From NCBI GenBank assembly GCA_022707885.1, contig JAKIZT010000010.1, forward strand, positions 1 through 64,000: 64,000 nucleotides of DNA. The letters run 5' to 3'. Under the pieces are notes generated by a model. That model searched no databases. It was not told the DNA's origin and was given only the letters and a program-made list of their open reading frames with translations. Shown here one piece after another: positions 1 through 7,858 of this stretch. A program made the translations under genes and the position numbers. Within the stretch, counting starts at the first letter, position 1. Each line of letters opens with the position of its first letter. This DNA comes from Caldisericales bacterium. Lineage in GTDB: Bacteria; Caldisericota; Caldisericia; JAAYUI01.

Positions 1-110
1 GATGCTGCTATCACTGCCAATACCGTGTATAAATCAAATTTATTTGAAACTATGGTTATTTTCTCGGTGTTATCTGATTGTTCGATCACTCTTCCGTTGT
101 TTTCTTCCAT
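1..110 (-). CDS. Partial hypothetical protein, N-terminus only
   Basis: Only the first 36 codons lie in the window. An ATG at 108-110 is preceded on the minus strand by GGAGTG at Shine-Dalgarno distance. The product starts MEENNGRVIEQSDNTEKI and becomes hydrophobic near the window edge (LYTVLAVIAA), which could be the beginning of a membrane segment after a short polar cytoplasmic stretch. The family cannot be recognised from so little sequence. A TTGACA lies upstream on the minus strand near 154-159. Confidence 0.55.
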   Translation of the reverse strand, partial: MEENNGRVIEQSDNTEKITIVSNKFDLYTVLAVIAA

Positions 111-221
111 TTTTCACTCCTTTGTCAAGGATGGTACATAAACGCGCGTGTTTTTGTCAATAGGTAAAAAATTATTAAGTGACAGGTGAAACCATACCAG
201 GTAGCTGGTGTATCAGTATAT

Positions 222-469
222 GTGCCTGGCAAGTCATGTTTGTGGGTAGAAAGAAAAGAATTAAAAAAGAAGGAATACTTGCTAACAGGCCGCTAATATT
301 AAGGGGCTAGTATCTAGTCACCAAAAAATTGAAAGGAGAAAGTATATGGACCAGTTTATGTTTGCTGAAATGCTGATAGAGAACATCGTTAATAGCTACG
401 GTTGCGAAGATGGACACGAGTGCAACCAGAATGAGCTCTAGTTTACATGAACATGACTTGCCAAGGCAC
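222..469. repeat. Imperfect inverted repeat pair enclosing a small ORF
   Basis: The left arm 222-240 (GTGCCTGGCAAGTCATGTT) is the reverse complement of the right arm 450-469 except for one extra base. The arms are about 210 bases apart and enclose the 31-codon ORF at 346-441. The right arm also contains the -35 hexamer of the tRNA-Gly promoter. The pair could close a long RNA helix or be terminal repeats of a small element; the sequence does not decide between these. Confidence 0.6.
346..441 (+). CDS. Small ORF, 31 aa, unknown function
   Basis: ATG at 346 follows a good Shine-Dalgarno (AAAGGAGA, 332-339) and the frame closes with TAG at 439-441. The 31-residue acidic peptide starts MDQFMFAEMLIENIVNSYGC and ends with a Cys/His-containing, Asn/Glu-rich tail (CEDGHECNQNEL), with two Cys six residues apart. 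It sits within the inverted repeat pair 222-240/450-469, just upstream of tRNA-Gly. No family is recognised. The RBS argues for translation, but an ORF this short can arise by chance. Confidence 0.4.
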   Translation: MDQFMFAEMLIENIVNSYGCEDGHECNQNEL

Positions 470-485
470 TGGAAAACTTTATAAT
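458..485 (+). promoter_or_regulatory. Promoter of tRNA-Gly
   Basis: TTGCCA (458-463), a 16-base spacer and a perfect TATAAT (480-485) put the start of transcription about five bases before the tRNA at 497. The -35 box lies inside the right arm of the inverted repeat. Confidence 0.7.
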
Positions 486-496
486 CCCAACTGGTT

Positions 497-571
497 GCGG
501 GAATAGCTCAGTGGTAGAGCGTCGGCTTCCCAAGCCGGATGTCGCGGGTTCAAATCCCGTTTCCCGCTCCA
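497..571 (+). tRNA. tRNA-Gly (CCC)
   Basis: Acceptor GCGGGAA (497-503) pairs with TTCCCGC before a U73 discriminator, and CCA is encoded. The anticodon loop TTCCCAA gives anticodon CCC, reading GGG. The T loop TTCAAAT and the D arm are intact. U73 is the usual glycine discriminator in bacteria. An intrinsic terminator follows about 27 bases downstream. Confidence 0.95.
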
Positions 572-597
572 GTGCCACCAACAAAGAAGAATGAGGC

Positions 598-626
598 AAG
601 GTCCGAAAGGGCCTTTTTTTATTTTT
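598..626 (+). terminator. Intrinsic terminator after tRNA-Gly
   Basis: Seven-pair stem AAGGTCC/GGGCCTT (one G-U pair) with a GAAA tetraloop, followed by a run of T. Confidence 0.8.
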
Positions 627-661
627 GTCGTTACTTGTTTTTTTAGGCTAAACCCTGGTAC

Positions 662-689
662 TTGTCACAGGTCATCTTTTTGTTATAAA
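662..689 (+). promoter_or_regulatory. Promoter of tRNA-Cys
   Basis: TTGTCA (662-667), a 16-base spacer and TATAAA (684-689) end 10 bases before the tRNA at 700. Confidence 0.65.
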
Positions 690-699
690 TAACTTGCGC

Positions 700-774
700 G
701 GCGACGTAGCCAAGTGGTAAGGCGAAGGTCTGCAAAACCTTTATCCAGGGGTTCGATTCCCCTCGTCGCCTCCA
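700..774 (+). tRNA. tRNA-Cys (GCA)
   Basis: Acceptor GGCGACG pairs with CGTCGCC (764-770), followed by U73, the cysteine identity discriminator, and an encoded CCA. The anticodon stem AAGGT/ACCTT encloses the loop CTGCAAA, giving anticodon GCA. It converges on the membrane-protein gene ending at 785. Confidence 0.95.
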
Positions 775-784
775 GTCAGACAAA

Positions 785-1672
785 TCACCCAAGCCTTTCA
801 ACATCAATCCCGTCTTTTTGGGCTTTTACAGTTTCTTTGCTAGATAAAACCGTATACATGGCCACATCAACAATAATAATTCCAAGGATCCCAGCCTGTT
901 GACCCAATGTTGCAATCATGGGGATGTTTCTTGTTATTCTTGACAGCAACATAGCGCCAGAAACAATCGTTGCCATCACGAAAATAATAAGCCAGAAATT
1001 GCCTCTTGTCAGATGCATCGCATATTTAAATGAATCAATCAGCGATTCCGAAGATTCGCACCGGATGTAGGGAAGATAGGTCAATCTTATAAAAAGAACC
1101 GATAATGCAATCACAGACGCCGATACGGCAAAGGACCAACCCACATAGGATGGAGAATCGTGGATGATTGTTGGTGTTGCCTCAAGGATTGTCATTATGA
1201 GGCCTATCAGACCTGCTATGGACAATACTATGAGATTTATTGAAAGCCCGCCGATATATCTTGCAATTGCCCTGAATTGCCTAAAAGCTGATGAGAGCTG
1301 CGCTCTTCCTTTTCTTGCGACTTCCAGTACAAAGAAAGCTGCAATGCCAGCAAGAACAGACAGGAGGAGCACATAGGCTATAAATTCAGCCAGAGCACCC
1401 AGCCCTTTTATTGCAACTACGCTCTCCCCAATCCTTGATATTTCTGAAAGCCCTTTTTGTGTTATTTTTTCTATAACTTGTGACCACTCCTGGCTTGGTG
1501 CCCCCTGCATTGACCACCCATTGCCTGCAATAAGTGATGAAATCCTTGGTAATAGTTGGTTTATTAAATAAGCGCATGCAGTCATGGAGAAAAGCAGGAC
1601 AGTCAACTTTGTTAGCGACGTGCGTACGATTTGGTCTATTTTCCCGAAAATTTTTCCTATTTTTTCAAGCAT
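785..1672 (-). CDS. Polytopic membrane protein, paralog A
   Basis: A 295-residue protein with about six hydrophobic segments after a short basic N-terminus (MLEKIGKIFGKIDQIVRTSL). Near residues 225-255 it has the motif MHLTRGNFWLIIFVMATIVS. A similar arrangement (small polar stretch, Phe/Ser, Trp, then a long hydrophobic run) recurs in the proteins at 1665-2468, 3345-4226 and 4240-5118, so the four look like diverged paralogs. The general pattern resembles integral membrane proteins near the glycerophosphodiester phosphodiesterase membrane-domain group, but no confident family call is possible. Its start overlaps the upstream gene by 8 bases, so the two are co-transcribed. Confidence 0.75.
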   Translation of the reverse strand: MLEKIGKIFGKIDQIVRTSLTKLTVLLFSMTACAYLINQLLPRISSLIAGNGWSMQGAPSQEWSQVIEKITQKGLSEISRIGESVVAIKGLGALAEFIAYVLLLSVLAGIAAFFVLEVARKGRAQLSSAFRQFRAIARYIGGLSINLIVLSIAGLIGLIMTILEATPTIIHDSPSYVGWSFAVSASVIALSVLFIRLTYLPYIRCESSESLIDSFKYAMHLTRGNFWLIIFVMATIVSGAMLLSRITRNIPMIATLGQQAGILGIIIVDVAMYTVLSSKETVKAQKDGIDVERLG

Positions 1673-2468
1673 TCTCCATCTTCCTGTTTATTGCTTCGGT
1701 ATAAATGGGAAGCAAAAGCGTTAACGTTACAACTGTTTCCAGTGCTATAAAAAATTCAGTCAGCCCAATAAACCTGCCGGTGAGGCCAGATATGGCGAAA
1801 AAGGTGATGGAAACCAGAAAAGACAATCCTGCTATCACCCAGAAAAATGGTGCCGATATTTCGTATGACGAGACAAGTGTTTCCATGACCGGCTTTTTTG
1901 TCAGCGCGAACCCGAATGGTGCAAGCTGGAGCCTGATGATGAAAAATATCATTACGAGAGCTGATATCGCAACAAAAAAGATTGCAGCAGGAGAAACAAA
2001 TATTCCGACAAGTACACCTATCATGAGAATGAAAAACATGAATGCAGATTCCAAAAGAAACATTGTAATCATCCTTGGCAGGAGCGCGAAACCTTTTGAA
2101 AAGAAAATCGACAGTTTTTCTTTAAGTGTCCCGCCATTTATGGCCATGTTTATGAATCCGCCCGTAAAGAAAGAAGAAAAGATCACTGTTCCTACAAAAT
2201 ATATCGCAACTGAAAGGCCGAGGGTCTTGAGCCCCTGAGCGGATAGTGATTGGGCCAAAGCAGAGCCTGATTCCATGTTCTTCAAGCCTGCCGTGATGAT
2301 TGATGATATTGAATCCCCCGGTGGCACAATCTGACCAGTTATGACTATTATTGGTATGCTCAGGATTATCAGCAATATTGTGTAAACAATTATTGCTATG
2401 GCAAAATCGGCCAGGTGTTCTTTTATGGTTTTTGCGAAGGTGACGAATGCGTTTTCCAATATGGTCAT
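1665..2468 (-). CDS. Polytopic membrane protein, paralog B
   Basis: A 267-residue, strongly hydrophobic protein with about six membrane segments and the motif SSYEISAPFFWVIAGLSFLV near its C-terminal third, matching the other three membrane paralogs. The start is placed at the ATG at 2468 rather than the upstream GTG at 2495. A promoter TTGACT-16-TATACT ends exactly seven bases before this ATG, so translation from 2495 would need RNA from upstream of the promoter. First gene of a two-gene leftward operon with 785-1672. Probably a leaderless message. Function unknown. Confidence 0.75.
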   Translation of the reverse strand: MTILENAFVTFAKTIKEHLADFAIAIIVYTILLIILSIPIIVITGQIVPPGDSISSIITAGLKNMESGSALAQSLSAQGLKTLGLSVAIYFVGTVIFSSFFTGGFINMAINGGTLKEKLSIFFSKGFALLPRMITMFLLESAFMFFILMIGVLVGIFVSPAAIFFVAISALVMIFFIIRLQLAPFGFALTKKPVMETLVSSYEISAPFFWVIAGLSFLVSITFFAISGLTGRFIGLTEFFIALETVVTLTLLLPIYTEAINRKMENA

Positions 2469-2475
2469 GAAAGCA

Positions 2476-2503
2476 AGTATAGTAAAGACATACACACAGT
2501 CAA
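2476..2503 (-). promoter_or_regulatory. Promoter abutting the start codon at 2468
   Basis: On the minus strand TTGACT (2498-2503), a 16-base spacer and TATACT (2476-2481) stand seven bases before the ATG at 2468. The expected +1 falls at the start codon. Divergent from the tRNA-Leu promoter. Confidence 0.7.
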
Positions 2504-2506
2504 CGC

Positions 2507-2534
2507 TTGACGCGGAATCTTTTTATACAATAAT
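2507..2534 (+). promoter_or_regulatory. Promoter of tRNA-Leu
   Basis: TTGACG (2507-2512), a 16-base spacer and AATAAT (2529-2534) precede the tRNA at 2546. The same transcript probably continues into the hydrolase at 2657. Confidence 0.55.
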
Positions 2535-2545
2535 TTAGAAAGCAT

Positions 2546-2628
2546 GCCGGAGTGGCGAAATGGTAGACGCACGGGACTTAAAATCCTGCGGTGGTGACAC
2601 TGTGCCGGTTCAAGTCCGGCCTCCGGCA
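2546..2628 (+). tRNA. tRNA-Leu (TAA)
   Basis: Class II tRNA with a variable arm. Acceptor GCCGGAG pairs with CTCCGGC (2621-2627), followed by A73; CCA is not encoded and must be added. The anticodon loop CTTAAAA gives TAA. The T loop is canonical (GGTTCAAGTCC). The CCA-adding enzyme at 10752-13349 would be needed for its maturation. Confidence 0.95.
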
Positions 2629-2656
2629 GTTTTTTATTTTATTAGTGGATAAAGAT

Positions 2657-3361
2657 ATGAAATCAAAACCTTTTTTAGTTGTGTTGCATGGACTTGGAGC
2701 GAGCTCCGAGTGGATGGGAATATATAAAAAATCCTTTTCCAATAACTACAACGTAATCATCCCAGATATGCCCTATTCGCCTGATTCTGGCCCGCATTGC
2801 GGCAAGAGTATCACAGGTTATGTGGACTATGTGTACGAATTATTAAAAGACACCATCGGAGGGGAAGAGTCCATCCTGATTGGAGAGTCCCTTGGTGGTG
2901 CTGTTGCGATGGTGCTTTGTCAAAAAATGTCCTTTAAAAAACTGGTTCTCATTGCACCAAGCCTTGGAATTGAAAAGGGTTTTATGTCAACATATTTGAG
3001 AATGTTGCTTGTTCCCGTTGATATTCTTGCAGAGCCTGTGGCAGAAAAGATTGCCAAATCTGATCCAGAATTGGGGGCACTTTCCAAGAAGATCATGATT
3101 TCAACACCTAAATATAAAATGTTAAATCCTCTTGTTGCCATGAAAAGATTTAGTGCTTTTGATCTGGAGCCGGGTTGCCTCCCTGAATTGCTTGTTATTG
3201 GAGGGAAATACGACAAGGTCGTCCCAGAAGATAAACTCAGTCTGTTTGCAGGCAAACATGGTGCCAATTTGTACATAAATAATGAATCAGGCCACCATGT
3301 TGCTGTGAACAGGTGGCCTGATGTCGAGGCTAGGATAAAAGAATTTATTCCATGCCTTTAG
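2657..3361 (+). CDS. Alpha/beta-fold hydrolase
   Basis: A 234-residue alpha/beta hydrolase starting MKSKPFLVVLHGLGASSEWM, where HGLG is the oxyanion-region motif. The nucleophile elbow is GESLGG (Ser about residue 79), the acid is probably the Asp of GGKYDKVVP and the base the His of ESGHHVAV. The substrate cannot be predicted. ATG at 2657 is chosen over a frame-open start inside tRNA-Leu; a GTG at 2645 is possible. It follows tRNA-Leu by 28 bases and was probably on the same transcript. The 3' end overlaps the convergent gene 3345-4226 by 17 bases. Confidence 0.85.
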   Translation: MKSKPFLVVLHGLGASSEWMGIYKKSFSNNYNVIIPDMPYSPDSGPHCGKSITGYVDYVYELLKDTIGGEESILIGESLGGAVAMVLCQKMSFKKLVLIAPSLGIEKGFMSTYLRMLLVPVDILAEPVAEKIAKSDPELGALSKKIMISTPKYKMLNPLVAMKRFSAFDLEPGCLPELLVIGGKYDKVVPEDKLSLFAGKHGANLYINNESGHHVAVNRWPDVEARIKEFIPCL

Positions 3362-4226
3362 TTTCGTAATCGTAGTCGTGTTGCTTGATATATACTTCAA
3401 GGTATCTGAGGTCCCTGTCAAAGAATTGTGGTGAAATAATTGGCAGATTGCGCTCTTCCTCCCATTCCTGGAGTCCTCTTATCATTATGAATTCTTCAAA
3501 TCCAAGAGACATAAGGAAGAAGTATGGCCAGAGACTCATGGAGGGGGTCACGGTAAAATTGGTGAAGTAGACGAGTAATACCGGGAAAATTGAAATGAAC
3601 AGTATCAAGAGCCTTATACCAAAGATTGCCCAGAACCTTCTGGATGTTGCCACCCATGAGCGCTTCAATGCTCTGAAAATGCCCTCTCCCGAGATGATCA
3701 GTACAGGGGCGTATGAAAATTTGGTCAAAACCATATATGACAGTATCAGCATTACGAGGTATATCCAGTTGATTGCAATTTGCGGAACAAAGATTGCTTC
3801 CATAATGATTTGCAATCCATACATTGCGCCAAGGAAAAGTGAGAAAAGAAGGACAAGGAAACTTGTGTAGGAAAGCATTCTTTTTGTATAGAAAACTATT
3901 CCGTTGATGAATGTTCTCTGAGCAATGTGCTTGGGGTCGACTGTTCCTATGAGAAACCTGTATGCACCAGCAAGGGCCGGTGCCGCTATGAACATCCAGA
4001 AGACCAGGAACAGTGCCACTGTGATAATGTTTGGTGTGGTTGGTAGGTTGATAAACGAAAGGATGCTTTTGGTCAGGCTTGGAGGGTTTTTGAAAGAGAA
4101 GGCCATTATTATTTCAGAAAGGAAGAGCGAGAAATAGATGGAAACTACGAATGCAGCTCCGACACCAAGAAGTCCTGCCACGTGCCTTAGCATTTTCTGC
4201 CATGTTCTGGTCCAAAAATTGTTCAT
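3345..4226 (-). CDS. Polytopic membrane protein, paralog C
   Basis: A 293-residue protein with about six membrane segments. The motif LKRSWVATSRRFWAIFGIRL around residue 200 is the clearest copy of the shared Ser-Trp/Phe-Trp signature seen in the four local paralogs. ATG at 4226 is preferred over the GTG at 4253 because GAAAGGAGC sits at proper distance on the minus strand. It lies 13 bases after the stop of 4240-5118 in the same operon. The C-terminus is charged and presumably cytoplasmic. Function unknown. Confidence 0.75.
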   Translation of the reverse strand: MNNFWTRTWQKMLRHVAGLLGVGAAFVVSIYFSLFLSEIIMAFSFKNPPSLTKSILSFINLPTTPNIITVALFLVFWMFIAAPALAGAYRFLIGTVDPKHIAQRTFINGIVFYTKRMLSYTSFLVLLFSLFLGAMYGLQIIMEAIFVPQIAINWIYLVMLILSYMVLTKFSYAPVLIISGEGIFRALKRSWVATSRRFWAIFGIRLLILFISIFPVLLVYFTNFTVTPSMSLWPYFFLMSLGFEEFIMIRGLQEWEEERNLPIISPQFFDRDLRYLEVYIKQHDYDYETKGME

Positions 4227-4239
4227 GATGCTCCTTTCA

Positions 4240-5118
4240 TTATGAGACGACACTTTCTGTTTCTTGCTCCCCCGAAACTATCCTGAACGCGGAAGCTGTT
4301 GCAACAATAGAGAACGTGAAGGCCGACCATGTCACAATACTCAAAAAAACGAAAAAGATTTTATCAAGGCCAAGCTCTAGTGGTAAGAATGAAATCAATA
4401 TGCCAAGCAAGCTGCAAAAGGAACCGAGTACCAATTGCACAGCAAAAAGCTCAAGATACCATGGCCAGATTGACTTCACTGATGCCAGGAGCGACTCCAT
4501 AAAAGACTGGTCATTAAAATAGTAAAAGGGTGCAAAGAGTAGCGGTGTTGTGACTATGCAAACTACAGTAAAAGCGACCATTTCAAACAAAAATATTGTC
4601 CATGGTGACCAGGTCTCTGCCACCCATGGGAGGGCAATTGAAACAAATGCTGCCAAACCATGGATTGCCAGAACAATTGGGAAAATCTGTGCCTGATAAC
4701 CCACCATTCTGAAGCCTTTTTTGGTTATTCCACCTGTGAATTTTTGGCTAGTGTCATCGTGTCCGGATTCGCTAAGAACAAAATTCAAGATTCCACCTTG
4801 AAGAAGACCTGTGGCAAAAACATTTATTACCACACCAAGGCCTATTGTCAGCCATTTTGTAACAGAGTCTGGAATAACAAAAATCAATTTTACGAGGTAC
4901 CCAGATGTTTCAAGAAACGTTGGTTTTGAAAATATTTCATGTGAAATTGCCGGGAGATCATTATTGCCCGGGAATATGATGAAAAGTATGGTACACATGA
5001 GAGCAAGGATAATAAATGGAACGAGCCTGTACATTGTCCCAAAGCCGGCCAGGGCTATATAATTGGCCTTGATTACCAGAAAAGTGTTTTTCCAGAATTT
5101 TCTTTTCACTACCACCAT
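4240..5118 (-). CDS. Polytopic membrane protein, paralog D
   Basis: A 292-residue protein with about six hydrophobic helices after a basic start (MVVVKRKFWKNTFLVIKANY). It shares the paralog signature as ASVKSIWPWYLELFAVQLVL. It begins 21 bases downstream of gpmI on the same strand, so it is probably expressed from the gpmI promoter. No strong Shine-Dalgarno is seen. The reason for linkage to glycolysis is unknown; the arrangement may be a simple operon extension. Confidence 0.75.
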   Translation of the reverse strand: MVVVKRKFWKNTFLVIKANYIALAGFGTMYRLVPFIILALMCTILFIIFPGNNDLPAISHEIFSKPTFLETSGYLVKLIFVIPDSVTKWLTIGLGVVINVFATGLLQGGILNFVLSESGHDDTSQKFTGGITKKGFRMVGYQAQIFPIVLAIHGLAAFVSIALPWVAETWSPWTIFLFEMVAFTVVCIVTTPLLFAPFYYFNDQSFMESLLASVKSIWPWYLELFAVQLVLGSFCSLLGILISFLPLELGLDKIFFVFLSIVTWSAFTFSIVATASAFRIVSGEQETESVVS

Positions 5119-5139
5119 TATATCATTGCCATTCCCAAA

Positions 5140-6693
5140 TTAAAATGTATCCGGAACAAGAATGGACTTCTTCATTGAAGGGTGTGGTTTGAGTTCAAGG
5201 AGATAGAGAACCAGCCCTGTAACATCCGCCAGACTCCCACCTTCGCCAAGCTCCCATGGTTTCCTGCCCTCCCTTGGAACAAGAATACATGGAACAAGGT
5301 TTGTTGAATGGGCGGTTTCCTTGTTTCCATTCTCGTCAAGCAATTGCTCTGCATTGCCGTGGTCCGAGATGATCACAACATCATAACCATGTTCATGAGC
5401 CGCATTGACTATCCTTCCGGTTGATTCGTCAATCTGTTTTATGGCCTTGATTGTTGCGTCAATATTGCCGGTGTGGCCGACCATGTCAGGGTTTGCCAGG
5501 TTGCAGACAATGAAGCCGTGTTTTTCGGTTTTGATGTCTTCCACAAGTTTTGCTTCGACCTGCGGGCATGACATTTCCGGCTGTAGGTCATAAGTAGAGA
5601 TCTTTGGGGATGGCACAAGGACCCTGTCCTCGCCCTTGTAGGTTTCCTCCCTGCCACCGTTGAGGAAATATGTCACATGGGCGTATTTTTCAGTTTCGGC
5701 AATGCGTAGCTGGGAAAGCCCCGCATCGGAAACAATTTTGCCAAGTGTGATTTCGATGTCCTGTTTCAGGAGCTCTTCTGTAAAAATTATTGGAAGAGTG
5801 AACATTTCATCATACATCGCAAAGCATGTGTAGTGTATCTTTGGGAACCTGCCCCTCTCAAAACCTGTAAAATCTTTTTCTGTGAGTGCCCTTGTGAGTT
5901 CCCTTGCCCTGTCGGGCCTGTAATTGAAGTGTATGAATGAGTCGCCGTCTTCAATTAGCGCTAGCGGTTTGTCGCCGTCCATTATGACAGTTGGGTTCAC
6001 AAATTCGTCTGTTTCACCCAGCAAGTAGGCCTGTTCAACAGCTTCAATTGCCGATCTGGCGTGCCTTCCTTTTCCAGCTGTCAGGCAATCATAGGCAATT
6101 TTTACCCTGTCCCAGCGGTTGTCCCTGTCCATACTAAAATATCTCCCCTGGACAGTTGCTATTTTTCCACAGCCGATTTCTTTCAGTTTACCCTCAATTT
6201 CGGCGATGTATTTTTTGGCAGATTGCGGTGGTGTGTCCCTTCCATCAAGAAAAGCGTGCACAAAAACGTTTTCAACCCCGCATGATTTTGCTGTTCTGAC
6301 TATTTCGTAGAGGTGCTCCAGGACCGAATGGACACCACCATCGGAACATAACCCTGCCAGATGGAGTTTTCCTTTTTTGCCATCCTCTATTGCTTTCAGC
6401 AACGTCGGATTTTTTTGGAACGTTCCGTCTTCAATGGATTTGTTGATTAGCGTCAGTTTCTGGTAAACGACCCTTCCTGCCCCAAGATTGAGATGCCCGA
6501 CCTCCGAGTTTCCCATTTGCCCCTTTGGGAGTCCAACGGCCAGTCCTGATGCCTCAAGGAGTGTGTGTGGATATTTTTTCTGGAGTCCGTCAATATTTGG
6601 TGTTCCAGCCAGGGTGATGGCGTTTCCGGAACCAGGTGGTGCCACCCCGAAACCATCCAGTATAAGAAGTAAAACTTTGTTGCCTGTTTTCAC
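5140..6693 (-). CDS. gpmI: 2,3-bisphosphoglycerate-independent phosphoglycerate mutase
   Basis: Interconverts 3- and 2-phosphoglycerate in glycolysis and gluconeogenesis in the cytosol using two Mn ions. The protein has 517 residues, the normal family length. It opens with the metal-binding LLLILDGFG, has the phosphoserine nucleophile at Ser63 in QMGNSEVGHLNLGAGR, and carries the C-terminal metal motifs NLANPDMVGHTG and ISDHGNAE. The start codon is GTG at 6693 and sits seven bases after the -10 element TAAACT, so the message is probably leaderless. It is divergent from minD and leads an operon with two membrane proteins. Confidence 0.96.
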   Translation of the reverse strand: MKTGNKVLLLILDGFGVAPPGSGNAITLAGTPNIDGLQKKYPHTLLEASGLAVGLPKGQMGNSEVGHLNLGAGRVVYQKLTLINKSIEDGTFQKNPTLLKAIEDGKKGKLHLAGLCSDGGVHSVLEHLYEIVRTAKSCGVENVFVHAFLDGRDTPPQSAKKYIAEIEGKLKEIGCGKIATVQGRYFSMDRDNRWDRVKIAYDCLTAGKGRHARSAIEAVEQAYLLGETDEFVNPTVIMDGDKPLALIEDGDSFIHFNYRPDRARELTRALTEKDFTGFERGRFPKIHYTCFAMYDEMFTLPIIFTEELLKQDIEITLGKIVSDAGLSQLRIAETEKYAHVTYFLNGGREETYKGEDRVLVPSPKISTYDLQPEMSCPQVEAKLVEDIKTEKHGFIVCNLANPDMVGHTGNIDATIKAIKQIDESTGRIVNAAHEHGYDVVIISDHGNAEQLLDENGNKETAHSTNLVPCILVPREGRKPWELGEGGSLADVTGLVLYLLELKPHPSMKKSILVPDTF

Positions 6694-6700
6694 GCAATCA

Positions 6701-6728
6701 AGTTTACTTCAACATCAAAACGCTTCAA
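6701..6728 (-). promoter_or_regulatory. Promoter of gpmI, abutting the start codon
   Basis: Minus strand TTGAAG (6723-6728), 16-base spacer, TAAACT (6701-6706), then seven bases to the GTG at 6693. No Shine-Dalgarno fits between. Confidence 0.6.
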
Positions 6729-6764
6729 GTACCACGATTGTTAGCGTCCGATTTTGCTAAAACG

Positions 6765-6792
6765 TTGACAAAAGCACATCCATACTTACAAT
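6765..6792 (+). promoter_or_regulatory. Promoter of minDE
   Basis: A perfect TTGACA (6765-6770), 16-base spacer and TACAAT (6787-6792). The ATG of minD is only 11 bases past the -10 box, so the leader is at most about five bases. Confidence 0.75.
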
Positions 6793-6803
6793 CTTCTAGC
6801 AAC

Positions 6804-7607
6804 ATGGGAAGATCTATCGTTGTTACTTCAGGAAAGGGAGGCGTTGGGAAAACAACGCTGACTGCAAATCTTGGATACGGGCTGTCGCTTGAAGGAAAAA
6901 AGGTCGTCCTGGTTGACACGGACATAGGTCTTAGGAATCTTGACGTCATACTGGGCCTTGAAAACAGGGTTGTCTATGATGTTGTAAATGTAGCAGAGGG
7001 AACCTGCGAACTCCAGCAGGCACTTGTCAAGGACAAAAGGCTTGGTTCCAGCCTGTTTTTGTTGCCTGCGGCCCAGACAAGAAGAAAAGAAGACATATCC
7101 AATGACCAGCTGAAGCAGATTGTAACAGCTCTCAAGGGGGCTTTTGATTATGTAATCCTTGATTGCCCTGCTGGCATCGAGCATGGCTTCAATAATGCTG
7201 TCAATTCTGCAGACGAGGCAGTTGTTGTTGTAACGCCCGAGGTTTCATCGGTAAGGGATGCAGACAGGGTCATAGGTCTCCTGGAATCAGCAGGAGTGAA
7301 TGATATCTCGCTTGTTGTAAACAGAATCAAACCAGAAATGGTCTCCTCTGGAGAGATGATGAGTGTTGAGGATGTGCTTGACATACTCGCTGTCAGACTT
7401 TTGGGCGTCATCCCGGAGGACAGGCAGGTGATAGTTTCGACAAACAAGGGAGAACCGATAATTCTCAACGAGAAATCACTGGCCACTTCGGCCATAAAAG
7501 CCATCGTCAACAGGCTTGAAGGCAGGGAGGTTCCAATTCCTACTTTTGGCAAGAGGGGTTTCTGGGCGAGGCTCTCTGATGCAATAACCGGCAGGAGGAA
7601 ACAATGA
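6804..7607 (+). CDS. minD: Septum site-determining ATPase MinD
   Basis: Membrane-associated P-loop ATPase that positions the division site with MinE. The 267-residue product starts MGRSIVVTSGKGGVGKTT with the deviant Walker A KGGVGKT, has the switch region DTDIGLRNLD and the motif DYVILDCPAGIE, and ends in a basic amphipathic stretch (GFWARLSDAITGRRKQ) typical of the membrane-targeting helix. ATG at 6804 matches the family start and the promoter position; the open frame extends further upstream but overlaps the promoter. It overlaps minE by ATGA. No minC is nearby. Confidence 0.96.
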   Translation: MGRSIVVTSGKGGVGKTTLTANLGYGLSLEGKKVVLVDTDIGLRNLDVILGLENRVVYDVVNVAEGTCELQQALVKDKRLGSSLFLLPAAQTRRKEDISNDQLKQIVTALKGAFDYVILDCPAGIEHGFNNAVNSADEAVVVVTPEVSSVRDADRVIGLLESAGVNDISLVVNRIKPEMVSSGEMMSVEDVLDILAVRLLGVIPEDRQVIVSTNKGEPIILNEKSLATSAIKAIVNRLEGREVPIPTFGKRGFWARLSDAITGRRKQ

Positions 7608-7858
7608 GCTTTTTTTCCAGGGCCAAACCATCGGCCAGTATGGCCAAGGAACGGCTAAGGATGGTCTTGATACAGGACAGGTCGCTGCTTTCCCCGGGGA
7701 TGCTCGACAGCATGAGGAAAGACATGATAGAGGTGCTCAACAAATATTTTGTCGTTGACAATGAAGGCATCGAAATCGACATAGACAGCAAGGACACCTC
7801 AACAATGCTTGTGGCAAACATCCCGATCATCCAGACCAAAAGAAGAACTAATCAGTAA
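7604..7858 (+). CDS. minE: Cell division topological specificity factor MinE
   Basis: An 84-residue partner of MinD that stimulates its ATPase and drives Min oscillation. The N-terminal anti-MinCD region contains AKERLRMVLIQDRSLLSPGM, matching the family, and the C-terminal half forms the dimerisation part. The start overlaps the minD stop (ATGA), so translation is coupled. The 3' end overlaps the convergent scpB by 11 bases. Length is normal for the family. Confidence 0.93.
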   Translation: MSFFSRAKPSASMAKERLRMVLIQDRSLLSPGMLDSMRKDMIEVLNKYFVVDNEGIEIDIDSKDTSTMLVANIPIIQTKRRTNQ

